Both the position numbers and the translations under genes were made by a program. From the NCBI RefSeq assembly GCF_018687935.1, contig NZ_CP061308.1, positions 1,482,048 through 1,546,047 of the forward strand: DNA of 64,000 bases, read 5' to 3'. The DNA is from Polynucleobacter sp. JS-JIR-5-A7 (GTDB taxonomy: Bacteria > Pseudomonadota > Gammaproteobacteria > Burkholderiales > Burkholderiaceae). Shown here in pieces: positions 1 through 8,419 of the stretch (positions are counted from its first letter, which is position 1; each line of letters begins with the position of its first letter). A model generated the notes under the pieces. That model made no database searches, had not been told where the DNA came from, and saw only the letters and a program-made list of their open reading frames with translations.

Positions 1-264
1 TGGAGCAAATAGCAGAGGCAAGGCAACCATAATCGAAACTAAAGCCGCACTCACTTTCAACTCAATAATCATGACTCGATTCAGAGTGCCAATCAACATG
101 ACCATTGCCATGCCTACAGAAACCTGAAACAGAGCCAGCCTCAAGAGACGACTGATTGGCAACTCTTTGGTGGCGATATCAGCAAAAGGTAAGAACTTTG
201 GACTCACTCTCTTCCAAGTTTCAAATAACTCTTTGCCACGCCAGGTCAGAGTAAACATTTTCAT
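1..264 (-). CDS. lhaA: LhaA/PucC-type MFS protein, N-terminal 88 residues (runs off left edge)
   Basis: Reverse-strand translation from the ATG at 264 gives MKMFTLTWRGKELF..., then a conserved stretch with LLRLALFQVSVGM, GTLNRVMI and LPLLFAP, typical of the BCD/PucC/LhaA branch of the major facilitator superfamily. These inner-membrane proteins help assemble light-harvesting complexes or deliver bacteriochlorophyll to them. The gene starts 3 bases after the bchM stop, so it is in the same operon. A second ATG lies two codons in. The 3' part is outside the window. The choice of LhaA over PucC is by context: bchM-lhaA is a common order. Confidence 0.85.
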   Translation of the reverse strand, partial: MKMFTLTWRGKELFETWKRVSPKFLPFADIATKELPISRLLRLALFQVSVGMAMVMLIGTLNRVMIIELKVSAALVSIMVALPLLFAP

Positions 265-266
265 TG

Positions 267-992
267 TTATCGCGCTTTATTCTGATCAGTTGGCTTTTTA
301 CTTAAGCGCATCGCCTGTGAAAAATAAAAAGCGCGTTGCACTTTTTGCGTACTGACTGGCGCCCAATCTGCTAAACCATCATGCTGACTGAAGGTTCTGG
401 TGAGAGAGTCAATCGAAATGGGCTGAATAAAAGGTGATCGATCACTTCTCGGAAATACACTACCAATCGTTAACAAGGTACTCAGAGCGGCATTATTGGG
501 GGCAAATGTAAAAGCAATATTGGCTCGCGTACGCTCGGCAAGCTTCGCCATCGCATCAGCAATATCCAAGTGGTGATAGTGAATCATGGAATCCATACAA
601 ACCACATGATCAAACTCACCCAAGGCGGGATCTAACATATCTCCAGAACGGAACTCAATAGATCCAGAGCCAACATCACGACCAATTCTCTCGCGCGCTA
701 AATCAACTAAGGTAGGCGATAAATCAATAGCGACTACATGCGCACCCCGCTTTGCTAAATCAGCTGCTAAGACTCCAGTACCGCAGCCAGCATCCAAAAC
801 ACGCTGTCCGGACAAATCAGTCGGTAAATAGCTTAGCAAGACATGACGCATCTCTTCACGGCCAGCTCGTACCTTAGCGCGTATACCGCTGACTTTGGCC
901 GTCGACGTTAGCTTTACCCAAGCATCTACCGCAGTGCGGTCGAAATACTCCTGAAGCTGAGTACGTTTTTGAGTATAAGAATTTTCAAGCAT
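267..992 (-). CDS. bchM: Mg-protoporphyrin IX O-methyltransferase BchM
   Basis: 241 residues, the usual BchM length. It transfers a methyl group from S-adenosylmethionine to the C13 propionate of Mg-protoporphyrin IX, the step after Mg chelatase. The SAM-binding motif I, VLDAGCGTG, is at residues 65-73, followed by an acidic VVAIDLS strand, and the C-terminal half has the BchM-type YYHL/FTFAP region. It lies between bchF (19 bases upstream) and lhaA (3 bases downstream), all on the minus strand, so the three probably form one transcript. Confidence 0.93.
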   Translation of the reverse strand: MLENSYTQKRTQLQEYFDRTAVDAWVKLTSTAKVSGIRAKVRAGREEMRHVLLSYLPTDLSGQRVLDAGCGTGVLAADLAKRGAHVVAIDLSPTLVDLARERIGRDVGSGSIEFRSGDMLDPALGEFDHVVCMDSMIHYHHLDIADAMAKLAERTRANIAFTFAPNNAALSTLLTIGSVFPRSDRSPFIQPISIDSLTRTFSQHDGLADWAPVSTQKVQRAFYFSQAMRLSKKPTDQNKAR

Positions 993-1011
993 GGCTAACG
1001 ATCGCCTTTAA

Positions 1012-1686
1012 TTATTTCAACCATGGGGAATAGATATAGGCTAAGAGATGCGCTATTACCGCCATGAATCCAAAAAATTGTGTTCCTTGCACAAGGTTGC
1101 GATGCAATTCTTCTGCCTCTGCAATGCTTAAGCCAGTTAACGTTGTCTGAGCACTACTAAGACTTGCTGCTTGTGCAGCTTGTAATTGAATAGTCTGCGC
1201 GCCAAGCATAGACTCGCGCGTCTTCTTTTCTTGATCTAGGCGAGCCATCCGTAGCTTCCAGATAAATTGACCTGCATTGATCACATAGGTTGCATAGGCT
1301 GCCAAAGCCAATAGCATCAGTTGAATTGGGTCCAGATAACCAGTACCCAGTGCTACAAGATATAAGGTATGAAGCAACAACACCAACATACTAAATACGT
1401 CTTCCCAGAAAAATGCTGGGGCAAACAAGTAGCAGTTAAAAACAACCTTCTCCCAAATACAACCAGTGATCATGATGGTGTAGAGCGTTAATGTTTTAAC
1501 CACTACTGAAATATTGGCGGCATGCTCTCCCTCGCCGGTAAATAAAAAACGCAGGACGAGGTAAAGACTAACCAGGAAAACAACAAACTGAATAGGCGCC
1601 AAAATACCTTGGACAAGTGTCCACTTGGTTTCGTCTCTTCTTACCCTCTCTTCTGGGGTATAAAGTGGCTTATATGTTTTTTCCAT
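1012..1686 (-). CDS. bchF: 2-vinyl bacteriochlorophyllide hydratase BchF
   Basis: Hydrates the C3 vinyl group of (bacterio)chlorophyllide on the way to bacteriochlorophyll a. The family signature is clear: LYTPEERVRRDETKWTLVQG, then several hydrophobic segments with WEKVVF and FAPAFFWEDVFSML. At 224 aa it is longer than the Rhodobacter form (about 160-170 aa). The extra C-terminal part (about residues 150-224) has an Ala/Gln-rich amphipathic stretch followed by a hydrophobic segment ending near the C terminus. It is not next to bchN as in the classic bchFNBHLM order; bchN lies at 34.7 kb here. Confidence 0.93.
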   Translation of the reverse strand: MEKTYKPLYTPEERVRRDETKWTLVQGILAPIQFVVFLVSLYLVLRFLFTGEGEHAANISVVVKTLTLYTIMITGCIWEKVVFNCYLFAPAFFWEDVFSMLVLLLHTLYLVALGTGYLDPIQLMLLALAAYATYVINAGQFIWKLRMARLDQEKKTRESMLGAQTIQLQAAQAASLSSAQTTLTGLSIAEAEELHRNLVQGTQFFGFMAVIAHLLAYIYSPWLK

Positions 1687-1733
1687 GCACAGTCTGATAT
1701 ATTTTCTGCAACAACCTTAAGGCAATTATTAAT

Positions 1734-1771
1734 ACACTTTTAAAGCACAAAAGTGTCAATTAAAGTTTACG
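1734..1771. promoter_or_regulatory. aerR/bchF divergent control region with inverted repeat and near-consensus PpsR box
   Basis: The 295-bp gap between divergent bchF and aerR contains ACACTTTT-N7-AAAAGTGT (1734-1756), a perfect 8-bp inverted repeat. Its last bases begin TGTCAATTAAAGTTTACG (1754-1771), one base away from the TGT-N12-ACA site of PpsR/CrtJ. Read on the minus strand, TGTCAA is a perfect -35 (TTGACA); a TGTATT lies 17 bases further as a possible bchF -10. A direct repeat ACCCTAT also occurs near 1801-1826. Binding by the adjacent PpsR is an inference. Confidence 0.5.
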
Positions 1772-1981
1772 GTATCTGGAAAAAGAAAGTCCTCGGGATA
1801 ACCCTATTGGGGGTACTTACCCTATAGCAACTTGCTCAAAAAAAGCGCTAAATAGGATCATTACTAAATGATCAGTTTTGAGAGAAATAGCGCCCTTCTA
1901 TTTTGCAGTGCAGCATATTTTTCGGGGAGCACTTACAGCCTTTCATTTTGTATTCATTACTAGGCTATTAGGAGATGGGCT

Positions 1982-2821
1982 TTGTCAGATTCACTGAAAA
2001 AAACGTTCCAATCTAATGTAAGTGAATTGGATAGCGCAGAAATGAAGCTATGGCTGAATAAAACCATAGAATCAGAGATCATCCCGCGCTTGCTGATGGG
2101 GCATAAATTAGAACCAGCAAACGATCAATTTATTCGCCAGATTAATGAAATCAATATTACGCAAGTTGAAATTGTCGACTTTTGCCAAATATTGTTAGAT
2201 GGCCCCATAGAGGATTCCTTCTCCTTTATAGATAAGATGCAAAAATCGGGGCATACCCTTGTATCGCTCTATATGAATCTGATTCCAGCGTCTTGTAGAC
2301 GCTTGCAGCATCTTTGGGAAAATGATGAAAACAGCTTTACAGAGGTGACGGTCGCGCTAGGGCGTGCTCAGAACCTCATTCATCAACTTAGCCCTCTCTT
2401 TATGAGTCAAGGCAATCTCGCCCATTACCAGGGTAACGCCCTTCTGATTAATGCACCGGGGTCGCAACATACCCTGGGGATCTTAATATTAGGTGAATTT
2501 TTCAAGCTGAATGGCTGGAATACGACAGTCGAAATTGAAACTTCTAGTGCAGAATTAAAGGATCGAATCAACTTGCAAGCCTATGATTTATTGGCAATTT
2601 CTATCTCATGTGAAGATCAGTGGGATACTATGGAGGCATTGCTAAACGAAGTAAAGAAGGTGTCAAAAAATAAGGGGATACTGACCATGGTGGGCGGTCC
2701 ATTATTTGATTACAAACCAGAATTAGTAAAAGCTTGCTCTGCAGATGCCTGCGCCCTAACAGCCGAAGAGGCCATTAAAACAGTGTCGGATCTTTTAGCC
2801 CAAAGAACTAGCCTAAATTAA
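1982..2821 (+). CDS. aerR: AerR/PpaA-type cobalamin-binding antirepressor
   Basis: 279 aa. This family acts with the repressor CrtJ/PpsR to tune photosystem genes, and some members bind B12 as a light sensor. The C-terminal half (from about residue 152) is a Rossmann-like B12-binding SCHIC domain. The loop reads APGSQHTLG with His163 retained, where classic B12 domains have DxHxxG. Trp112 sits in LWENDENSF, the helical cap region. The start is taken as TTG at 1982 because AGGAGA (1970-1975) is well placed and no in-frame ATG is near. One base separates its stop from the ppsR ATG, so the two are co-translated. Confidence 0.85.
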   Translation: MSDSLKKTFQSNVSELDSAEMKLWLNKTIESEIIPRLLMGHKLEPANDQFIRQINEINITQVEIVDFCQILLDGPIEDSFSFIDKMQKSGHTLVSLYMNLIPASCRRLQHLWENDENSFTEVTVALGRAQNLIHQLSPLFMSQGNLAHYQGNALLINAPGSQHTLGILILGEFFKLNGWNTTVEIETSSAELKDRINLQAYDLLAISISCEDQWDTMEALLNEVKKVSKNKGILTMVGGPLFDYKPELVKACSADACALTAEEAIKTVSDLLAQRTSLN

Positions 2822-2822
2822 T

Positions 2823-4235
2823 ATGCCTGCCTCACATCATCCAGAGCAACTCTTTTCAGACCTGAGCAGTAAAGAGCTTAGCCTGATTGCTCAAGCCTCG
2901 GCAGATATTTCGCTTCTTTTGGATGATTATGGAACCATAGTCAACATCTATTCTGATAATCAGAGTCTAGCCAAACAAATCCCAGATGACCTCATAGGAA
3001 AAAAATGGTTAGACATTGTTGTACCAGACAGCGTCAAAAAAATGCACTACTTGATAGAAGACGCTAGCTCAGACAAGATCACCAAGTTTCGACAAATCAA
3101 TATGGTCGGTAACCATCAAAATTTAGTACTGCCAATGATGTGCACTTCCATCAAAACATCATCTAATAAAAAAATTATCGTTATTGGCAGGGATCTTTCG
3201 GAAGCATCCAAGCTGCAACAAGATTTAGTTGCTGCCCAAAAAGAAATTAGCAAAAATTATCTGCAAATAAGTCAACTAGAAGAACGCTTTCGGTCGATCT
3301 TTGAAATCGGTACTGAATCGGTCATCATCGTTAAGGGAGATGATGCTTATCAGATAGTCGAGATGAATGGCAACGCAATTAGGCAAATGCTACTAGCTAA
3401 AAATAATTGCATTGGCAGGTCATTTCTTTCGCTCTTACCTGCAGCAGAATTAAACAAAGTCAAAACCTTTCTTCAGACTGTTCAAAATACTGGCGAACCT
3501 AATACTCTAGAAACTGTCATTAACGGCGGGCAAGTCATTCGGATCAAAGCAACTTCTTTTATAAATAGCGGAAAACCCTACTTATTATTTAACCTTACGC
3601 AACCCGACTTAGCTAAGACATCCAACTTATTAGATGCTGACTCCTTAACTGTTAAGGCCATTGAAAATAATGCGTATGGTTTTATTGTATGCACTCCGGA
3701 AGGTCAGATCCTCAAAGCAAACAAGGCCTTTATTAAATTAAGTAATGCTAAGACCGAACAAGACTTGATTGGCACTACTATCCAAAATTATCTAGGGCAT
3801 GACACAACAGATTTTGATCGCATGATGCAGTCCTTAAAAGGAAAAGCAAGTACTCAATCTTGTGTCTCTTCGATTAACAATAATAGTGGTGGTTTTAAAC
3901 TAGTAGATATTTCAGCGGTATCCGTAGTCCAGCCACGCGCTTGTATTGGTATGATTTTCCGACAAGTAGATTCGAGACAAAATAAAGATAAGCGTATCGA
4001 CAAGAAACTAGTACGAAATTCTGATGAATTGTCGATGCTGGTTGGAAAAGTCCCCTTGAAGGACATCCTAGCCGAAACCACCGACTTAATTGAGCAACTC
4101 TGCATCAAAGCTGCCTTAGATCTGACAAAAGACAACCGTGTTTCTGCTTCTGAGATCCTAGGCTTATCTCGACAAAGTCTTTATATCAAACTCAGAAAGT
4201 ATGGTCTAGTAGACTCCAATAAGGATATTGATTAG
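2823..4235 (+). CDS. ppsR: PpsR/CrtJ photosynthesis repressor
   Basis: 470 aa DNA-binding regulator of bch, crt and puf genes, known to bind TGT-N12-ACA. The layout fits the family: an N-terminal PAS-like region (about 18-110), a coiled/Q-linker segment (about 130-155), two more PAS domains (about 158-260 and 278-375), and a C-terminal Fis-type helix-turn-helix (about 440-465, ASEILGLSRQSLYIKLRKYGL). It follows aerR directly, and crtA starts just after its stop. Three candidate target sites are in this window (1754, 18791, 24952). Confidence 0.93.
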   Translation: MPASHHPEQLFSDLSSKELSLIAQASADISLLLDDYGTIVNIYSDNQSLAKQIPDDLIGKKWLDIVVPDSVKKMHYLIEDASSDKITKFRQINMVGNHQNLVLPMMCTSIKTSSNKKIIVIGRDLSEASKLQQDLVAAQKEISKNYLQISQLEERFRSIFEIGTESVIIVKGDDAYQIVEMNGNAIRQMLLAKNNCIGRSFLSLLPAAELNKVKTFLQTVQNTGEPNTLETVINGGQVIRIKATSFINSGKPYLLFNLTQPDLAKTSNLLDADSLTVKAIENNAYGFIVCTPEGQILKANKAFIKLSNAKTEQDLIGTTIQNYLGHDTTDFDRMMQSLKGKASTQSCVSSINNNSGGFKLVDISAVSVVQPRACIGMIFRQVDSRQNKDKRIDKKLVRNSDELSMLVGKVPLKDILAETTDLIEQLCIKAALDLTKDNRVSASEILGLSRQSLYIKLRKYGLVDSNKDID

Positions 4236-4245
4236 AAAGTCAGTA

Positions 4246-4932
4246 ATGGGCAACCAAGTTGCATTGATGGTCCTTATAGACATTCAATCATCAGCAAAAT
4301 TCAGCGGAATCTTAAGACTCATGTTTGCAAGACTATGGCTTTGGTCAACGCCAGGACTAGAGTTCTACAAACACATGGGCTCAGGAAGAAACGGGGGCTT
4401 CTCATTTCATCCAAGCGCTACCCATCAAGCACTGTTTTGCATTTTCAAAGATATCGCTAGCGCCGAAAGATTTTATAAAACCTCTCGGCTGATTCAATGG
4501 TATCGGGCGCACGCTAAAGAATTTTTTTCAGTAAAACTCAAAACCTATTCAATTAAAGGTCAGTGGTCAGGCTTTGTACCTCAAATTACTGTCGACGCAC
4601 CTACATCAGGACCAATCGTATCGATTACCAGAGCCTCTATTAAGCCGCTCAATTGTTTGCAGTTCTGGAGTAAAGAACCAGCGGCTGAAAGCTCACTTGA
4701 GCAAACGTCTGGCTGCATTATTGCCGCCGGCATTGGTGAAGCTCCCTTTTTTCGCCAGGCTACTTTTACGATCTGGGAATCGCAAGCAGCGATGGATCAA
4801 TATGCTAGACAAGGCGCTCATCAAGCTGCCATCCGCGCATCCATGAGCGGTAACTACTTTTCAGAATCGATGTTTTCACGCTATCAACCTTTTGATGCCT
4901 TCGGTAGTTGGAAGGGTCGCACTCTTGGCTAA
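4246..4932 (+). CDS. crtA: Spheroidene monooxygenase CrtA
   Basis: Introduces the C2 keto group converting spheroidene to spheroidenone (or hydroxylated forms) when oxygen is present. The ending FTIWESQAAMDQYARQGAHQ and the SGNYFSESMFSRY block are typical of CrtA. I prefer the ATG at 4246 (228 aa) to a TTG at 4228 that would overlap ppsR; neither has a strong ribosome site. It lies between ppsR and crtD, overlapping the crtD start by 8 bases, so ppsR-crtA-crtD-crtC look co-transcribed. Confidence 0.88.
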   Translation: MGNQVALMVLIDIQSSAKFSGILRLMFARLWLWSTPGLEFYKHMGSGRNGGFSFHPSATHQALFCIFKDIASAERFYKTSRLIQWYRAHAKEFFSVKLKTYSIKGQWSGFVPQITVDAPTSGPIVSITRASIKPLNCLQFWSKEPAAESSLEQTSGCIIAAGIGEAPFFRQATFTIWESQAAMDQYARQGAHQAAIRASMSGNYFSESMFSRYQPFDAFGSWKGRTLG

Positions 4933-6490
4933 GGCACCCGTTGTCATTATTGGTGGGGGCATAGGTGGATTGACCTGCGCACTCGACCTCGCCTCTTCTG
5001 GGCTTGAGGTGATCTTGATTGAAAAAGAATCTCAAGTTGGCGGCAAGATTCGACAACTGAATTGCTCACAGGATCTGCTCAAGCCTACACTCATTGATTC
5101 TGGCCCAACCGTCTTCACAATGCGCTGGGTATTTGATGCCCTCTTTCAAAAGGCAGGCACCTCACTAGAGTCTGAGTTAAAGCTTGAAAAATTAAATATC
5201 CTAGCAAGGCACGCCTGGAGTAAAGATGAAAGGCTCGATTTATTTTCTGATGTAGAACAATCTGCGCAAGCCATTGCAGCATTTTCCTCTCCAGCGGAAG
5301 CAAAACGCTTTCTACAATTTTCCGATCAATGTCGCAGACTGTATAAGGCGCTAGAAAAGCCTTATATGCTGTCTGCTAGACCAAACTTTGCCGGAATGAT
5401 TTCGGATTTGGGAATGTCTGGATCCAAAGTCTTATATGAAATTGGTTTGTTTAATAATCTCTGGAAATCACTCGGCAACTATTTCAATGACCCAAGGTTG
5501 CGTCAGTTGTTTGGTCGCTATGCTACTTATTGTGGATCCTCACCCTATCAAGCGCCAGCAACGCTCATGCTGATTGCCGATGTTGAAGCACAGGGTGTCT
5601 GGGCGCTGGAAGGTGGCATGTATTCATTAGTAAAAACGATTCGCAAATTAGCCGAAGCTAAAGGTGTGCAATTTTTAACCGGGCAAGCATGCGAAGAAAT
5701 CTTGTTAGATCACGGTCGCATATCAGGTGTCAGGCTTACGGATGGAACTGTTCTGCATACTGAATCTGTCGTTTTTAATGGCGATCTTGCAGCACTGCAA
5801 ACTGGCTTACTCAATTCAGAAGGAAGCAAAGCGCTGAGCTCAAAAATGATTCCCCCTTCACCTGCTAAGAGATCTCTTTCTGCAATTACCTGGTCGATGA
5901 ATACCAAGACAGATGGCTTCCCTTTGGTGCGACACAATGTGTTCTTTAATCAAAATTATCATGCAGAGTTTGATGATATTTTTAGCAAGAGACGTCTCCC
6001 TGTAAAACCAACAGTCTACGTTTGCGCTCAAGATCAAAGTGATGTTTATCAATCATCCTCAAATACTCAAAGGCTACTTTGCCTGGTAAATGCTCCCGCA
6101 AACGGCGATCAATCAGAATTTAATGCTCAAGAAATTGACGCATGCGAACACGAAACTTTTGGTCTTCTGCAACAATGTGGTCTCAACATCGACTTGGATA
6201 GCGCAATATGTCAACGTACAACGCCCTCCCTTTTCAACCAGCTCTTTCCGGCAACGGGGGGAGCCCTTTACGGCCAAGCCAATCATGGTTGGATGGAAAC
6301 TTTTGGGCGAGCTTCAGCGCAAAGCCCGATTCCGGGCCTCTACCTAGCGGGTGGCAGCGTGCATCCGGGTCCGGGAGTGCCGATGGCCGCGCTCTCGGGA
6401 CGAATGGCGGCCGCAACACTGATGGATCACCTCGGTTTGATCAAGCTGTCGGGCCGAACGCTTATCTCTGGTGGTACATCGACGCTCTAA
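4925..6490 (+). CDS. crtD: Methoxyneurosporene (C-3,4) desaturase CrtD
   Basis: FAD-dependent carotenoid desaturase of the phytoene-dehydrogenase family. It has the N-terminal dinucleotide fold VVIIGGGIGGLTCALDLA, followed by EKESQVGGKI, and the C-terminal FAD motif YLAGGSVHPGPGVPMAALSG. CrtD introduces the 3,4 double bond in the spheroidene pathway. I place the start at TTG 4925 because GGAAGGG (4910-4916) is correctly spaced and the protein then begins immediately before the FAD motif; an upstream TTG-ATG at 4892-4897 would add 11 residues. The last ~250 bases are markedly GC-rich and are also open in the crtC frame. Confidence 0.9.
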   Translation: MAKAPVVIIGGGIGGLTCALDLASSGLEVILIEKESQVGGKIRQLNCSQDLLKPTLIDSGPTVFTMRWVFDALFQKAGTSLESELKLEKLNILARHAWSKDERLDLFSDVEQSAQAIAAFSSPAEAKRFLQFSDQCRRLYKALEKPYMLSARPNFAGMISDLGMSGSKVLYEIGLFNNLWKSLGNYFNDPRLRQLFGRYATYCGSSPYQAPATLMLIADVEAQGVWALEGGMYSLVKTIRKLAEAKGVQFLTGQACEEILLDHGRISGVRLTDGTVLHTESVVFNGDLAALQTGLLNSEGSKALSSKMIPPSPAKRSLSAITWSMNTKTDGFPLVRHNVFFNQNYHAEFDDIFSKRRLPVKPTVYVCAQDQSDVYQSSSNTQRLLCLVNAPANGDQSEFNAQEIDACEHETFGLLQQCGLNIDLDSAICQRTTPSLFNQLFPATGGALYGQANHGWMETFGRASAQSPIPGLYLAGGSVHPGPGVPMAALSGRMAAATLMDHLGLIKLSGRTLISGGTSTL

Positions 6491-7362
6491 GTGATGACGG
6501 TAAGCACGGCATAGTCCTGATTGCATTTGTTGGTAGCGTATTTTCACCTTACTATGCGTGGGCTAGAAGAGGAAATGCCACTGTTAATCCAGAAAATCAT
6601 TGCTCATTGAATGTTGCCATTTATAGCCGAGGAAAAAATCGTTGGGCGATGACTGAGCGAGGAGAAAAACAAGTTTCCCGCAATGCTACCGAATTTATGA
6701 TTGGCCCCAGTAATCTGCGTTGGGATGGAGAAAAATTAATCGTTCATATCGAAGAGCGCGCAGTGCCTTTTGGTCAAAAAGTTTCAGGTACGGTTGAACT
6801 CTATCCAAATACCTTATTCAACTTTAGTACGCCTTTAGATGCTGCTGGCAAACATCGTTGGGGCCCTCTTGCCCCTTCAGCACGGGTCAAGGTGCGCTTA
6901 AACTCCCCAGATTTACAGTGGGTAGGTAACGCTTATTTAGACTCAAATGAAGGTGATGAGCCTATCAGTCAATCTTTTCATGAGTGGGACTGGTCCAGAG
7001 CAGAGATGAGTGGCGGTCGAACTGCTGTCATTTACGATGTACGAGAAAAGAGTGCTCAAGAAAAGATATTGGCATTGACCTTCAATCCTAATGGAACGAT
7101 TGATCATTTTGAACCTCCGCCAAGACAGGCCCTTCCAAAAACCATTTGGGGTATTCGAGGGCATATGCGCAATCAAAGCTCTAAAGGTTTAGAGGTAGTT
7201 CAGGTTTTAGAAAACACGCCTTTTTATACGCGTTCCGTTTTAAATTCTGAACTGCTGGGTGAAAAGGTGCTTTCGTTTCATGAAACCCTCAGCGTGCCAA
7301 AGCTAACGCTGACCTCAACTCAATTGATGCTGCCTTGGAGAATGCCTCGGATTACGTGGTAA
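6208..7362 (+). CDS. crtC: Hydroxyneurosporene synthase (carotenoid 1,2-hydratase) CrtC
   Basis: Adds water across the 1,2 double bond of neurosporene or lycopene. The family core starts around residue 79 (PRFDQAVGPNAYLWWYIDAL) and continues with AFVGSVFSPYYAWARRG. The start is uncertain: the only in-frame ATG is at 6208, inside crtD, giving 384 aa and an overlap of about 280 bases; an in-frame TTG at 6289 is the other option. No ATG lies between there and the conserved core. From memory, the Rubrivivax enzyme is also longer than the Rhodobacter one. The first ~70 residues are Gly/Ser-rich and may simply reflect the crtD-coding constraint. Confidence 0.85.
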   Translation: MSTYNALPFQPALSGNGGSPLRPSQSWLDGNFWASFSAKPDSGPLPSGWQRASGSGSADGRALGTNGGRNTDGSPRFDQAVGPNAYLWWYIDALSDDGKHGIVLIAFVGSVFSPYYAWARRGNATVNPENHCSLNVAIYSRGKNRWAMTERGEKQVSRNATEFMIGPSNLRWDGEKLIVHIEERAVPFGQKVSGTVELYPNTLFNFSTPLDAAGKHRWGPLAPSARVKVRLNSPDLQWVGNAYLDSNEGDEPISQSFHEWDWSRAEMSGGRTAVIYDVREKSAQEKILALTFNPNGTIDHFEPPPRQALPKTIWGIRGHMRNQSSKGLEVVQVLENTPFYTRSVLNSELLGEKVLSFHETLSVPKLTLTSTQLMLPWRMPRITW

Positions 7363-7384
7363 TTGGCAACTGAAGTTAATACGT

Positions 7385-8419
7385 TTACTGTAAAGCTCTG
7401 CCACTCTTGCGAGGATTACGACGACGTTCTTGTCTCTCCATGAGATCAACAAACCACAGTAAACGATCGTGAGCCGTTCCTTCAAAACGCTTTTCATGAG
7501 GCACTTCAATTACGGCATCTACTAAATACTGAATAGCTTTATCAGCATCCACTTTCAGCTGTCTAGAAAATATTTTAGAGATCGCCGTAAAGGCTTCAGC
7601 CAAAAGGATCACTTTTCTCTTGGAAGGTACGTAGGCTCTTGTCGAAACAGAATTCAAATTGAGCTTTTCTACCTGACGACCAATCTCCGCATAAATCAGT
7701 CGAGCCGCCTGAATGGCGGGACGGCAATCCCATGGCAAATCAGAAATACCGTTCTCCGCACGAGAATATAAAACATCTGCATGCTTTAAGAGACGCGCAA
7801 TCACAGAAGCAATTTGATCATTAAACTCTGGCTTACTGAGCCAAGCCTGCGGATCTAGGCCCGCTTCCCTAAGCCAAGCAAGGGGTAAATAGATGCGCCC
7901 GTTTGCAGCATCTTCACCAACATCGCGTGCGATATTCGTGAGCTGCATGGCCAGACCAAGTTCACATGCTCTTGCCAAGGTCTCAGGTTCTCGACGATCC
8001 ATAATGACACACATCATTGCCCCTACAGTACCTGCAACGCGTGCGCAGTAATCGAGTAGATCTTCTAAGGTTTCGTAAGTTTTAAATTGGGTGTCCCACT
8101 CATAGCCCTCAATCAATGCGAGAGGCAGACTAATGGGTAAATCAAATTCTTTCACCACAATCGATAAAGCACGATCAGCGGCAATATCATCAGGCATGCC
8201 TTGATAGATACGATCAAGGCGTTCACGCAATTTGGGTATCGCATCCGGCTCTGCATCTACCGCATCAGCTACATCATCCGTAATTCGACAAAACGCATAA
8301 AGGGCAGTTGCGGGATCTCTCACTCTCTGAGGCAAGATTCTGGAGGCGGCAAAGAAGGACTTCGATCCATCCCGCATGGTTGCGACGCACTCTTGAAGAT
8401 CTTTAATATTTTGACTCAT
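7385..8419 (-). CDS. crtB: Phytoene synthase CrtB
   Basis: Condenses two geranylgeranyl diphosphates to phytoene. It belongs to the squalene/phytoene synthase family: the first Asp-rich motif is DDVADAVDAE, the second is in NIARDVGEDAANGRIYLP, and EGYEWD lies between. 344 aa is normal. Its ATG overlaps the crtI stop (ATGA), so the two are translationally coupled. It is convergent with crtC, with about 22 bases between the stops and no obvious terminator. Confidence 0.95.
   Translation of the reverse strand: MSQNIKDLQECVATMRDGSKSFFAASRILPQRVRDPATALYAFCRITDDVADAVDAEPDAIPKLRERLDRIYQGMPDDIAADRALSIVVKEFDLPISLPLALIEGYEWDTQFKTYETLEDLLDYCARVAGTVGAMMCVIMDRREPETLARACELGLAMQLTNIARDVGEDAANGRIYLPLAWLREAGLDPQAWLSKPEFNDQIASVIARLLKHADVLYSRAENGISDLPWDCRPAIQAARLIYAEIGRQVEKLNLNSVSTRAYVPSKRKVILLAEAFTAISKIFSRQLKVDADKAIQYLVDAVIEVPHEKRFEGTAHDRLLWFVDLMERQERRRNPRKSGRALQ

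Noticed and set aside
4228..4245. TTG start for crtA overlapping ppsR
   Set aside because: No ribosome site supports it, and the ATG at 4246 gives a normal CrtA N terminus.
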